Source of the DNA: Amycolatopsis anabasis
GTDB taxonomy: Bacteria; Actinomycetota; Actinomycetes; Mycobacteriales; Pseudonocardiaceae
Direction: 5' to 3'
Length of the DNA stretch: 64,000 nt
Assembly (NCBI RefSeq): GCF_009765355.1
Contig: NZ_VTHK01000037.1
Coordinates: forward strand, 26,873 to 90,872
Part shown: positions 8,754-16,399 of the stretch, piece after piece
How the letters are laid out: every line of letters begins with the position of its first letter
Position numbering within the stretch: the first letter of the stretch is position 1
The notes under the pieces: generated by a model
What the model was told of the DNA's origin: nothing
The model's database searches: none
What the model saw: the letters and a program-made list of their open reading frames with translations, nothing else
Made by a program: the position numbers and the translations under genes

Positions 8754-9743
8754 GTGAAGACCATTCAGTTGCGTCCGTTGTTCCCCGGTCTCGCGGTGAC
8801 CGCACTCGGCGTGGCGGTGGCGTACCTGGTCAGCCTGGCGGCGCCGGTGGTCAGCGCGCTCACCGCGGCCGTTCTGCTGGGGGTGCTGACCGGTTCGCTT
8901 CCGGTGCTCTCCGACGAGACCCGGGAGGCCATCGGGCGGGTGACGAAGGGGTTGCTCCGGGCCGGGGTCGTGTTGCTCGGGCTGCAACTCGCGCTGCCCG
9001 CGGTGCTCGACCTCGGCGCGGGAATCCTGCTCGCGGTGGTGCTCACCGTCGCGATCACGTTCCTCGGCACGCTCGGCCTCGGCCGGTTGATCGGGGTGCC
9101 GCGCGGCCTGGCGATGCTGGTCGCCACCGGCTTCTCCATCTGCGGCGCCTCGGCCATCGCGGCGATGGAAGGGGTGGTCGAACGGGACGATTCGGACGTG
9201 GCCACCGGGGTCGCGCTGGTGACCTGCTACGGCAGCCTCGCGATCGCGGCGGTGCCGCTGCTCGGCGGCTGGCTCGGTCTCGCCGGACCGGAGCTGGGGA
9301 CCTGGGCCGGGATGAGCGTGCACGAAGTGGCGCAGGTGGTCGCCGCCGCCTCACCCGCCGGGACGGCGGCCGTGGCCGTCGCGGTCGTGGTCAAGCTCAG
9401 CCGGGTGGTCCTGCTCGCGCCGATGGTGGCGGCGGTGAGCGTGTACGAACGGTCCCGTCGTACGAAGAACACCGAAGCCCGCCGGACGGCGCTGGTGCCG
9501 TTGTTCGTGCTCGGTTTCCTCGGCATGGTGCTGGTCCGCAGTTCCGGGGTGGTGCCGGGCGGCGTGCTCGACGTCGCGAAGACGGCGTGCACCCTGCTGC
9601 TGGCCGGCGCCTTGTTCGGGCTCGGCTGCGCGGTCCGCCTCGGCCGCCTGGTGCGCACCGGTGGACGCGCCCTGCTGCTGGGCCTGCTCTCCACGATCCT
9701 GATCGGCGGCGCCGCCTACACCACCATGATCCTCTTCGCCTGA
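8754..9743 (+). CDS. YeiH-family (UPF0324) putative sulfate exporter-like membrane protein
   Basis: About 329 residues with 9-10 predicted helices. The family signature TGFSICGASAIAAMEGVV lies in the middle, followed by MSVHEVAQVVAAASPAG. The family is annotated as putative sulfate exporters, but transport is not well proven. A GTG at 8712 gives 14 extra residues; I prefer the GTG at 8754 because the upstream start would leave only 30 bases for two divergent promoters. Neither start has a good ribosome site. Nested inverted repeats follow the stop. Confidence 0.82.
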   Translation: MKTIQLRPLFPGLAVTALGVAVAYLVSLAAPVVSALTAAVLLGVLTGSLPVLSDETREAIGRVTKGLLRAGVVLLGLQLALPAVLDLGAGILLAVVLTVAITFLGTLGLGRLIGVPRGLAMLVATGFSICGASAIAAMEGVVERDDSDVATGVALVTCYGSLAIAAVPLLGGWLGLAGPELGTWAGMSVHEVAQVVAAASPAGTAAVAVAVVVKLSRVVLLAPMVAAVSVYERSRRTKNTEARRTALVPLFVLGFLGMVLVRSSGVVPGGVLDVAKTACTLLLAGALFGLGCAVRLGRLVRTGGRALLLGLLSTILIGGAAYTTMILFA

Positions 9744-9749
9744 TCCCGC

Positions 9750-9848
9750 GACGCGGCGGCAGGAAGGGACCTTTACTCACGTATTTCGAGAGTAAAGGTC
9801 CCTCGCTCACGTTTCCGGGCAGCAAACCTCCCTTCCTGCCGCCGCGTC
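9750..9848. repeat. Nested inverted repeats downstream of the YeiH-like gene
   Basis: Two perfect inverted repeats lie inside one another. The outer 20-base arms are 9750-9769 and 9829-9848, beginning GACGCGGCGGCAGGAAGGGA. The inner 13-base arms, GGGACCTTTACTC and its complement, are 9766-9778 and 9790-9802, with an 11-base loop. The inner left arm overlaps the outer left arm, so only one of the two structures can form fully at a time. It may act as a terminator for the YeiH-like gene. It may also be a member of a repeated extragenic palindrome family. It lies just before the lanthipeptide promoter. Confidence 0.75.
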
Positions 9849-9885
9849 GGCGGTTCTGGGGCGGGGAAGGGGTACCCGAGGGCAC

Positions 9886-9914
9886 TTGGTGGCGCACAGC
9901 GGAGGACCTAGCGT
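9886..9914 (+). promoter_or_regulatory. Candidate sigma-70 promoter for the lanthipeptide precursor
   Basis: TTGGTG (9886-9891) and TAGCGT (9909-9914) are separated by 17 bases, a good fit to actinomycete housekeeping promoters. A transcript starting near 9921 would have a leader of roughly 44 bases before the precursor ATG. Confidence 0.45.
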
Positions 9915-9964
9915 CGGAGTTGGATCTTGCCGTGTTCCCCTACCAGGAGTGAGGAATCGCCACC

Positions 9965-10096
9965 ATGCACATCCTCGATCTGCAAGCGCTTCCGGTGGAA
10001 AGGGCGTTCCCCGACGCCGAGGCTCCGAAGGACGTCAGCTTCCTGAGCCTCGGATGTGACAGCACCCTGAGCCTGATCACCTGCGTGCACCAGTAG
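9965..10096 (+). CDS. Class III lanthipeptide precursor, SapB/AmfS-like (orphan)
   Basis: A 43-codon gene with a strong double ribosome site (AGGAG at 9945-9949, GAGGA at 9951-9955). The peptide begins MHILDLQ, carrying the ILDLQ leader motif that class III (LanKC) enzymes recognise. Its C-terminal core holds two labionin/lanthionine motifs: S25-F-L-S28-L-G-C31 (S-x2-S-x2-C) and S33-T-L-S36-L-I-T-C40 (S-x2-S-x3-C), followed by VHQ. The spacing and sequence are very close to SapB (RamS) and AmfS, the morphogenetic surfactant peptides of streptomycetes. No LanKC synthetase, ABC exporter or RamR-like regulator lies within the window, so it would be modified by an enzyme encoded elsewhere, or be a relic. 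It converges with the haloperoxidase-family gene 20 bases away. Confidence 0.88.
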   Translation: MHILDLQALPVERAFPDAEAPKDVSFLSLGCDSTLSLITCVHQ

Positions 10097-10116
10097 CGAC
10101 GCCCGCAGAGGTGGTA

Positions 10117-11409
10117 TCACCGCGATGATCCCGAAGCCGTGAGCCGATCGCGGCAACCGGTCCGGTCGAGCACGAACCGGGCCACGTTTTCGCCCAGCAG
10201 GGCTCCGGCGTCGTGGTCGAGGCGGGTGTGCACCCCGGCGAACAGGCGGCTCAGCCCCGCTTCGGCGGCGATGTCGCCGAACCGGCGGAAGGTGCGTGTC
10301 GTGCCGGGCTGCGCCTCGGAGGTGACGGTCACCCGGTGCACGGGCCCGTAGGCGTCGCGCAGCACGGCGGCCCCGGCTCGTGCCATGGTGCTGTGCCCGC
10401 CGGGATAGGACGGGTCCGGCGGGGTGGTGCCCAGGCTGTTCCACGCCGGGTCGCCGGGGGTGTCCGGATTGGTGTCGGTGCCGCCCAGCCGGATCGCGGT
10501 GATCGGCCGCCAGATCCGGTGGTGGTACTTGCCGTCGTAGTACGCGATGGCCGTGTCGGCGAAGGTGAGGTTGAGCCGGGCGAACACCGCGGCGGTGGTG
10601 ACCAGGTCGCTGCGCCGGTCGAGGGCGACGCTTTGGGCGATCTCGTTCCAGTAGTTCCAGATGGGCGCGCCCCAGAAGCGAGCCTGGAGCGTCTGGTCGG
10701 CGGTGCGTGCGGTGCTGGTGTCCCGGCCGAGGCGCTCGACCTCGCCGATCGCCTCGGCGTAGCGGCGGCTCGTCAACGCCGGATAAGGGGCGGGGCGGAA
10801 CCGGTCGGCGCGGCCGAGAACGAACGGCGTGACGGCCGCCCAGTGGGTGAACACGGCCGGTGCGAAGCCGGGCGGAGTCGGCCGGTACTGCCCGGGTTCG
10901 GTCCCCGGCGGCAAGGCGGGCGGGGTTGCCGCCGAGCCGTCGCCCGCACGGCATACCAGCATCCGGCTCGCGGCCCGCCGACCGGCGCGCACACCGGCCT
11001 CGCGGGCATCCGGGTCGGGCACGCGGCCGAGGTCGGCGGCGAGCTGCCGGTCCAGGTCGGCGGCCATGGCCGGGTACAGCGCGATCAGGATGTCGTGGGC
11101 GGCCTGTGCCGCCGCGGCCACCGGTGACGCTCCCCGCGCACTGTCCGAAGTGGACAGATACGGCGCGCCCCACCCGGTGGTGGCGGCGACGGCGTCGTGC
11201 AGGGCGCCGTGCGTCATCGCGAAACCGCGGGTGGCGTGCACGGTCGTGGGCTGAGCACCGGGGGTGCGGACGATCCGCAGCAGGGTGCGGTTCCAGTCGG
11301 TCACGACCGGGGGATCGGGCCGGTCCGCGACGGCGGCCGGCGGCCGTATCCCAGTCGCGAGGGTGGCGCCGGCGATCAACAGGCTTCTTCGGGACAGCGT
11401 GTGCGTCAT
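10117..11409 (-). CDS. Secreted vanadium haloperoxidase / PAP2-family protein
   Basis: A 430-residue protein with a twin-arginine leader (LSRRSLLIAGATLATG). All three motifs of the vanadate/phosphate site are present in order: KYHHRIWRP (KxxxxxxRP), YPGGHSTMA (PSGH variant with Gly for Ser) and SRLFAGVHTRLDHDAG (SRxxxxxH). The family includes vanadium chloro- and bromoperoxidases and related phosphatases of the bacterial DUF6851/vanadium-dependent type. It would act outside the membrane. Halogenation versus phosphatase activity cannot be decided from sequence. It ends 20 bases from the lanthipeptide gene, but a joint role is not shown. Confidence 0.88.
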   Translation of the reverse strand: MTHTLSRRSLLIAGATLATGIRPPAAVADRPDPPVVTDWNRTLLRIVRTPGAQPTTVHATRGFAMTHGALHDAVAATTGWGAPYLSTSDSARGASPVAAAAQAAHDILIALYPAMAADLDRQLAADLGRVPDPDAREAGVRAGRRAASRMLVCRAGDGSAATPPALPPGTEPGQYRPTPPGFAPAVFTHWAAVTPFVLGRADRFRPAPYPALTSRRYAEAIGEVERLGRDTSTARTADQTLQARFWGAPIWNYWNEIAQSVALDRRSDLVTTAAVFARLNLTFADTAIAYYDGKYHHRIWRPITAIRLGGTDTNPDTPGDPAWNSLGTTPPDPSYPGGHSTMARAGAAVLRDAYGPVHRVTVTSEAQPGTTRTFRRFGDIAAEAGLSRLFAGVHTRLDHDAGALLGENVARFVLDRTGCRDRLTASGSSR

Positions 11410-11490
11410 GGTTCCCCACGATGCCGCGAACCGCGGGCCGCGTCACTGCGGCGGACGGCGGTCGCGGTTACGACGGACGACGGCGCTTTC

Positions 11491-12393
11491 CTACGCCTCG
11501 TCGGCGAGAACCCGCCCGACCATGCGCGCGTACATGCGTACCGGGCTGGCCACCGACGGCGGGGTCAGGAATCCGGGCAGCATGGGGAGTTCGTGCGCGA
11601 ACGGCTGGAGTCGTCCGAAAAGGACACTCGCGTCGGCGGGGCGGTGGTCCGGTTCCTTCTCCAGCAGGTCCTGGAGGAGCCGGTCGAGTTCGGCGGGCAC
11701 CCCGGGCACCGGGGCGGGCCGTTCCCGCACCTGCTTTTCGAACACCGCATACGCCGTGGGCCCGGTGAACAGCTGGCGCCCGGTGAGCATCTCGTGCAGC
11801 ACGCAGCCGAGGGCGTAGAGATCGCTGCGCGGTTCGGCGACTCCGCGCTGGATCTGTTCCGGCGCCATGTACGCCGGGGTGCCGAGGATCTGGCCCGCGC
11901 GGGTGAACTGGGCGACATCGGATTCGCGCAACATGGCCAGCCCGAAGTCGAGCACCTTCACGCTGCCGTCCGGGCAGAGCATGAGGTTGGTCGGCTTGAG
12001 ATCGCGGTGGCAGATGGACAGCGCGTGCGCGGCGGCGAGCACGGCGCACGCCTGCGCGGCGATCGACGCGGCCCACGGCACCGGCAGCGGCCCGTACTCG
12101 CCGACCACATCGGACACGGTGACGCCGTCGATGAACTGCATCACCTGGTACAACCGCTGGTCGAACATGCCGAAGTCGTAAAGGGTCGGCGCGCCCGCGT
12201 GTTCCAGGCGCGCCAGGATCCGCGCCTCCCGGATGAACCGCTGCTCCAGTTCGACGTCCCGCCCGCCGGGAAGGTGGAGGAACTTGACCGCCACCCGGCG
12301 ATCCAGGTGCTTGTCGTGCGCGCGGTGCACCGCGCCCATCCCACCCTGCCCCAGGGGTAGTTCCTCGAGCTCATACCGGTCGGCTATGAGCAT
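11491..12393 (-). CDS. Soluble Ser/Thr protein kinase (PknB-like)
   Basis: A 300-residue Hanks-type kinase: glycine loop LGQGGMGAVHRAHD, VAIK-type lysine in RVAVKFL, catalytic loop HRDLKPTNLM, DFG, and APEQ. It ends about 30 residues after the kinase fold with no transmembrane segment or sensor domain, so it is a cytosolic kinase. It starts 16 bases after the stop of the methylase-like gene on the same strand and is probably co-transcribed with it. A PP2C phosphatase is divergent from that gene, which suggests a reversible phosphorylation module. Confidence 0.93.
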   Translation of the reverse strand: MLIADRYELEELPLGQGGMGAVHRAHDKHLDRRVAVKFLHLPGGRDVELEQRFIREARILARLEHAGAPTLYDFGMFDQRLYQVMQFIDGVTVSDVVGEYGPLPVPWAASIAAQACAVLAAAHALSICHRDLKPTNLMLCPDGSVKVLDFGLAMLRESDVAQFTRAGQILGTPAYMAPEQIQRGVAEPRSDLYALGCVLHEMLTGRQLFTGPTAYAVFEKQVRERPAPVPGVPAELDRLLQDLLEKEPDHRPADASVLFGRLQPFAHELPMLPGFLTPPSVASPVRMYARMVGRVLADEA

Positions 12394-12409
12394 TCCCCAC
12401 CTCTCGACG

Positions 12410-14155
12410 CTAACTTTCCGGCCGAAGGTGACCCTCGACGAGTCCGTCGAAGCCTAGCCGTACCAGTGATTCGCCCAGCGCCGCAGTCTCCCGCAACCGC
12501 TCCTCCCAGGCGGCCAGCTCCCGGAACGCCCGGCCGTAGGCTTGCTGCTCGGCCAGCGACAGCCGGGGGACCTGCGCGCGCCGCGCGTCGATCCGGCTGG
12601 ATCCCGGCTGCGTGCGCGGCACCGCCGAACGCAGCACCCCGGCCAGGAAGTCCGGGTCGAGGTGCTCCGGATCGACCCGGTAGCGGGCGAGCGGCGGATC
12701 CAGCACACCCGCGTCGCTGACCACCTCGGCCTGCCCGGTGGGGGAGGCGACCACATCGCCGGGCAGCACCGGCACCGGTTCGGCGTCGGCGTTCTTGGCG
12801 GGGGCGTGGTGGATGGCGAGCAGCCCGGCCTTGGCCAGCTCGCCGATCGTGGTGACCGGATGCGCGCGCGGTTCGGCGAGCAACTCCAGATCGGGCGGGT
12901 CGAGGGAGGCCTTGCGCAGGTTTTCCAGCACGCCGGTGAACTCGGCGGCGAAATCGCGGCCGCCCTGGGCGAGGCGCCGCCGGGCCGGGCTGAGGTCGAC
13001 GTCGTCGTCGAGCACGTCGATGATCCGGACGGTGTGCGGTGATTCGGCGTTGGGATCCATCTGGTGGTAGAACCACCACTTCTCCACCTCGGGCAGATCG
13101 TCGTCCGCCTCCATCAGCCACAGCAGCGAAGGCGCCTTCTCACCCGGTTTCGGGCGGCGCAGCAGCCAGAGATCGGGGCCGCCCTCGGCCAGGGTCACCA
13201 CCGCACGCAGCGCGCCCGAGCGCAGCAGGTTGCCGCGGATCCGCTTGCCGGGCCGCCGGCTCGCGGCCGCCGTCGGCATCAGGATCGCGACCTGGCCACC
13301 GGGCTTCACGTGCGCGAGGCAGTGCTGGACCCAGGCGAGCTCGGACTCGCCGCGCGGCGGCAATCCGTACTCCCAGCGCGGATCGCTGGTCAGTTCCGCG
13401 TACCCCCACGCCCGCTCGTTGAACGGGGGATGGCAGACCACCGCGTCGGCCAGCTCGCCCGGGAAGCCGTCCCAGCGCAGGGAATCCCCGGCGACGATCC
13501 GGGTGTCCACCCCGTGCAGCAGCAGCCGGATCGCGGTGATCGCGGCGGCGGTCTCGTCGACGTCCTGGCCGAGCACCCGTTCCGCCGGGCCGGCGCGCAG
13601 CAGGTTGCCCAGCCCGCACGCCGGATCGAGAACCGTGCCTTCCCCCTGGTAGACTAGGCGCGTCACCCAGGCCGACAGGTCCTCGGAGGTCACGTCCAGT
13701 CGTCGCGAATGGGCCTGCACGTAGCGTTGGCACAAAGCCTCGAACGCGCTCGGGAATCCGCGCTCCTCGACCAGTTCGGTGAGTAGCCCGGGATCCGTCG
13801 GCGGCTCGGCGGGCAAGCCGGGCACCAGGTCGACGACCTTGTCCGAACCGTGCTGCTGCCGCAGCAGCTGGACCCCCGCGCCCACCACCAGGCGACCGAG
13901 GTTCAGATCGTCGCCGCCGGCCCGCAGCCGCTGCCAGGTGCGATCGGCGACCGAGATCCGGAACCGCTTTCCGTTGCGGCTGAGCCAGTCTTCGACCTCG
14001 CGCAGGGAGAACAGCGGACTGGACGCGGTGCCGCCCACCGGCCGCGGGAAGTCTTCATGGCGGCGGCGCCAGTTGCTCACCGCCGCGCGCCCCACGTCGA
14101 CGAGGCGGGCGATGTCACCCGCGTTCACAGTCGCGTCTTGGCTCACCGTGTTCAC
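12410..14155 (-). CDS. N6-DNA-methylase-like protein with N-terminal HTH and altered catalytic motif
   Basis: A 581-residue protein. Residues ~10-60 form a winged HTH-type region (IARLVDVGRAAVSNWRRRHE). Residues ~110-400 are an HsdM-like SAM-dependent methyltransferase fold with motif I VLDPACGLGNLL. Motif IV reads VVCHPPFNE, His in place of the normal Asn/Asp of NPPF, which should weaken or abolish adenine methylation. The C-terminal ~420-575 resembles a target-recognition domain (VTTIGELAKAGLL, GDVVASPTG). No restriction nuclease is nearby. The GTG at 14155 overlaps a TTCAC-rich inverted repeat; GTG codons at 14146 and 14128 are alternatives. It could be an inactive methylase used as a DNA-binding regulator, but this is inference. 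Confidence 0.8.
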   Translation of the reverse strand: MNTVSQDATVNAGDIARLVDVGRAAVSNWRRRHEDFPRPVGGTASSPLFSLREVEDWLSRNGKRFRISVADRTWQRLRAGGDDLNLGRLVVGAGVQLLRQQHGSDKVVDLVPGLPAEPPTDPGLLTELVEERGFPSAFEALCQRYVQAHSRRLDVTSEDLSAWVTRLVYQGEGTVLDPACGLGNLLRAGPAERVLGQDVDETAAAITAIRLLLHGVDTRIVAGDSLRWDGFPGELADAVVCHPPFNERAWGYAELTSDPRWEYGLPPRGESELAWVQHCLAHVKPGGQVAILMPTAAASRRPGKRIRGNLLRSGALRAVVTLAEGGPDLWLLRRPKPGEKAPSLLWLMEADDDLPEVEKWWFYHQMDPNAESPHTVRIIDVLDDDVDLSPARRRLAQGGRDFAAEFTGVLENLRKASLDPPDLELLAEPRAHPVTTIGELAKAGLLAIHHAPAKNADAEPVPVLPGDVVASPTGQAEVVSDAGVLDPPLARYRVDPEHLDPDFLAGVLRSAVPRTQPGSSRIDARRAQVPRLSLAEQQAYGRAFRELAAWEERLRETAALGESLVRLGFDGLVEGHLRPES

Positions 14156-14230
14156 ACTACGGCAGCTCGTGTGATCAGTCCACAGGCAAAATGCTTGTGA
14201 ACACAGTCAACCAATGGTTCACTGGGTGAA
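14122..14230. promoter_or_regulatory. Cluster of GTGTTCAC/GTGAAC sites between divergent genes
   Basis: GTGTTCACA (14148-14156) and its exact complement TGTGAACAC (14196-14204) form a 9-base inverted repeat. A second dyad, TTCAC-TGG-GTGAA, lies at 14218-14230 and runs into the PP2C ATG. Another GTTCAC occurs at 14123-14128. Their position over both start codons suggests that the HTH of the methylase-like protein binds here, or that another regulator does. Confidence 0.45.
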
Positions 14231-15012
14231 TGGCACACAATGGTGGTCTGGTGTTGCGGTATGCGGTGGGATCTGATCCCGGTCTCCGGCGGTCGAACAA
14301 CGAGGACGCGGTGTACGCGAGTTCCCGCCTGCTCGCCGTCGCCGATGGAATGGGCGGTCACGCGCACGGGGAAGTCGCCAGCGGCACGACCGCGTCCGTA
14401 CTCGCCGAACTGGACGCGAACCTGCCGGCCGAGTTGGGGGACATCGATCTGCTCGCGACCCTCGCGGGTGCGGTCGCCGAGGCCGCGCGCCGGCTGATCG
14501 ACCTGATCTCGCAGGACGCCGGGCTCACCGGCATGGGGACGACCCTCACCGCGCTGCTGTGGAACGGCCGGGAGTTCGGGGTCGTCCACCTCGGCGACTC
14601 CCGCGGCTACCTCCTGCGCGACGACACCCTGCACCAGATCACCCGGGATCACACGATGATCCAGGCCCTGGTGGACAGCGGCCGCCTCACCCCGGAACAG
14701 GCCGCCGAGCACCCCCGGCGCTCGGTGCTGGTGCGGGCCCTGCAGGCCGACACCGAGGTCGAGCCGGACCTGTTCCTGCACCAGGTGGCAGCGGGCGACC
14801 GGTACCTGCTCTGCTCGGACGGCCTGACCGATGTGGTGCCGGTCGAAGCCGTCGGCGAGGCCCTGGCGGAGATCGAGGACCCCGACGCCGCCGTGCGCCG
14901 GCTCATCGAACTGGCCAACGAGGGCGGCGGCCCGGACAACATCTCCTGCGTGCTCGCCGACGTGGGCGAGGCGTCGCGGGGAAAGGGCACCTGGTTCTCC
15001 CGGCGCCGGTGA
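14230..15012 (+). CDS. PP2C-type Ser/Thr protein phosphatase
   Basis: A 260-residue cytosolic phosphatase with all PP2C metal motifs: RRSNNEDAVY, ADGMGGHAHGE, GDSRGYLLRD, CSDGLTD and GGPDNIS. There is no membrane anchor. It is divergent from the methylase-like/kinase pair, so it may reverse phosphorylation by the kinase at 11491. The ATG at 14230 has no Shine-Dalgarno sequence and lies at the edge of a TTCAC/GTGAA dyad, so the transcript may be leaderless, or translation may begin at GTG 14251. Confidence 0.93.
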   Translation: MAHNGGLVLRYAVGSDPGLRRSNNEDAVYASSRLLAVADGMGGHAHGEVASGTTASVLAELDANLPAELGDIDLLATLAGAVAEAARRLIDLISQDAGLTGMGTTLTALLWNGREFGVVHLGDSRGYLLRDDTLHQITRDHTMIQALVDSGRLTPEQAAEHPRRSVLVRALQADTEVEPDLFLHQVAAGDRYLLCSDGLTDVVPVEAVGEALAEIEDPDAAVRRLIELANEGGGPDNISCVLADVGEASRGKGTWFSRRR

Positions 15013-15016
15013 ACGG

Positions 15017-15586
15017 TCACGAAGCGATCCGGTGCAGGTGGAACTCGTCCTCGCCGACGTTCACCACCAGCATGTGCCCGCCCGCCAGCGCATCGGCGGC
15101 GACCCGGAATTCGTACCGCCCGGCTCGCGCCGGGGACCGGTTCAGTTCCTGGCGCACGAGCCCGTCCTCGGCGACCCGGTACACCGCGACCCCCACGGTG
15201 GACGCGGCGCGGAGCGTCCCGCCGATCCGGACGCCGGATTCGTCGGCCGCGGTCGTGAACTCCTCGAGCAGTTCGCGCCGCCCGGACGCGGCCGCGGTGA
15301 TCTGACGAATCGCCACCGGCGCGAACGCGTCGAGGAAGCGCACCGCGGGGTTGCGCCGGGAGAACTCGCGGCGCAGCCGTTCGCTGAGCGGGCCGACCGC
15401 ACCCGAACCGAACACGATCAGGTCGAACTCGTGCGCGTCGAACTCGGTGTCCGCGTGCTCCGGGGAAGTGGACCCGCGCACGTCCATCCCGAGTTCTCGC
15501 AACTGCCGCAGGATGCCGTCCAGCACTTCCTGCTTGCGCCCTAAGATCAGAACCCGCGACTCGGAGAGGTTTCCCTGTTGTGCCAT
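15017..15586 (-). CDS. Unknown protein with receiver-like N-terminus
   Basis: A 189-residue protein that I do not recognise. The N-terminal ~90 residues alternate beta strands and helices (SRVLILGRKQEVLDGILRQL, then FDLIVFGSGAV) like a response-regulator receiver or Rossmann fold, but the phosphoacceptor position is not an aspartate. The C-terminal part (YEFRVAADALAGGHMLVV) looks like a small beta domain. It converges with the PP2C gene four bases away and is divergent from an HD-domain gene across a perfect 20-base palindrome. Confidence 0.65.
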   Translation of the reverse strand: MAQQGNLSESRVLILGRKQEVLDGILRQLRELGMDVRGSTSPEHADTEFDAHEFDLIVFGSGAVGPLSERLRREFSRRNPAVRFLDAFAPVAIRQITAAASGRRELLEEFTTAADESGVRIGGTLRAASTVGVAVYRVAEDGLVRQELNRSPARAGRYEFRVAADALAGGHMLVVNVGEDEFHLHRIAS

Positions 15587-15600
15587 GAGTCCATGCTGAA

Positions 15601-15620
15601 ACTTCGACCTAGGTCGAAGT
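15601..15620. promoter_or_regulatory. Perfect 20-base palindrome, MerR-type operator geometry
   Basis: ACTTCGACCTAGGTCGAAGT is fully self-complementary. Read on the minus strand, TTGACT overlaps its start and CAGCAT follows 19 bases later, so the palindrome fills a 19-base spacer, the layout of MerR-family promoters. It lies between the unknown protein gene (minus) and the HD gene (plus). No MerR gene is in the window. Confidence 0.55.
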
Positions 15621-15644
15621 CAAGCGAGCCGGGAAAGGACGAAG

Positions 15645-16259
15645 ATGCTCCCCGACCTGTCCGCCTTGCCGATTCCCGAATCCACGCGCCGCCAGTTCGA
15701 CTTCCTGGTCACCTCGCACGCCCTGACCGGGGTCGCCAGGTTGAACCGGTTGCTGGACGACAGTCGCGGGGAAACCAGCGCCGAGCACAGCTGGCACCTC
15801 GCTCTCACCGCGATCGCCCTGGCCAGGGAGCACGCGCCGGAGGTCGAACTCGCGCGCGTGCTGACCATGCTGGCCATCCACGATCTCGTCGAGGTGGACG
15901 CCGGAGACGTGCCGATCTACGACGAGCAGGCCCGGGTGGAGGTGGCCGCCGCCGAGCACCGCGCCGCCGCGCGGCTGTTCGGCCGCCTGCCCGAAACCCA
16001 GGGCGCGGAACTGCTGCGCCTGTGGGAGGAGTTCGAGGACGCGCGGACCCCGGAGGCCCGGTTCGCGCGGGCCGTCGACCGCATCCAGCCGTTGCTGCTG
16101 CACTGGGCCGGGAACGGGGCGGTGTGGTCCGCGCGCGGGGTGACCGTCGAGCAGGAACGCCGCCTGATGTCGGTGATCGAAGAGTTCTGGCCATCGCTCG
16201 GTCCGGTGGCCGCGGCGCTCATCGACGACGCACACCGGCGCGGGATGCTCGGCGACTAG
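15645..16259 (+). CDS. HD-domain hydrolase
   Basis: A 204-residue helical protein of the HD superfamily, closest in style to YfbR/HDDC2-type 5'-nucleotidases. Metal ligands are visible in SAEHSWHLA, in AIHDLVEVDAGD and in the later ARAVDRIQPLLLHW. It would hydrolyse a nucleotide monophosphate or a related phosphoester in the cytoplasm. A good ribosome site (GGAAAGGACG) precedes the ATG. The exact substrate is unknown. Confidence 0.85.
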   Translation: MLPDLSALPIPESTRRQFDFLVTSHALTGVARLNRLLDDSRGETSAEHSWHLALTAIALAREHAPEVELARVLTMLAIHDLVEVDAGDVPIYDEQARVEVAAAEHRAAARLFGRLPETQGAELLRLWEEFEDARTPEARFARAVDRIQPLLLHWAGNGAVWSARGVTVEQERRLMSVIEEFWPSLGPVAAALIDDAHRRGMLGD

Positions 16260-16334
16260 GCCGTGTTCGTGCGTTGGCACCCAATGAAGATTTCTTCTCA
16301 GTGCGCGGCTTCTCGCCGTGCTCGTGGGGCGCCG

Positions 16335-16395
16335 GGGTGGGAACTCGCCTACCGAAATGGGGAACTCGGTAGACCGCAACGGGGAACTCGCTGGT
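16335..16395. repeat. Three tandem GGGAACTCG units (intergenic repeat family A)
   Basis: GGGAACTCG occurs at about 16339, 16360 and 16382, roughly one unit per 21 bases, in the gap between the HD and histidine kinase genes. Related sequence occurs at 24039-24205 and 45325-45378, and inside the PKS at 38283-38370. Function is unknown. Confidence 0.5.
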
Positions 16396-16399
16396 AACA

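Noticed and set aside
11491..12393. The nearby kinase as a split LanKC/LxmK-like partner for the lanthipeptide
   Set aside because: It is a canonical Hanks kinase with all motifs, on the other strand, coupled to the methylase-like gene; no lyase or cyclase part is present.
12410..14155. A complete type I or II restriction-modification system
   Set aside because: No nuclease or separate specificity gene nearby, and motif IV is altered (HPPF).
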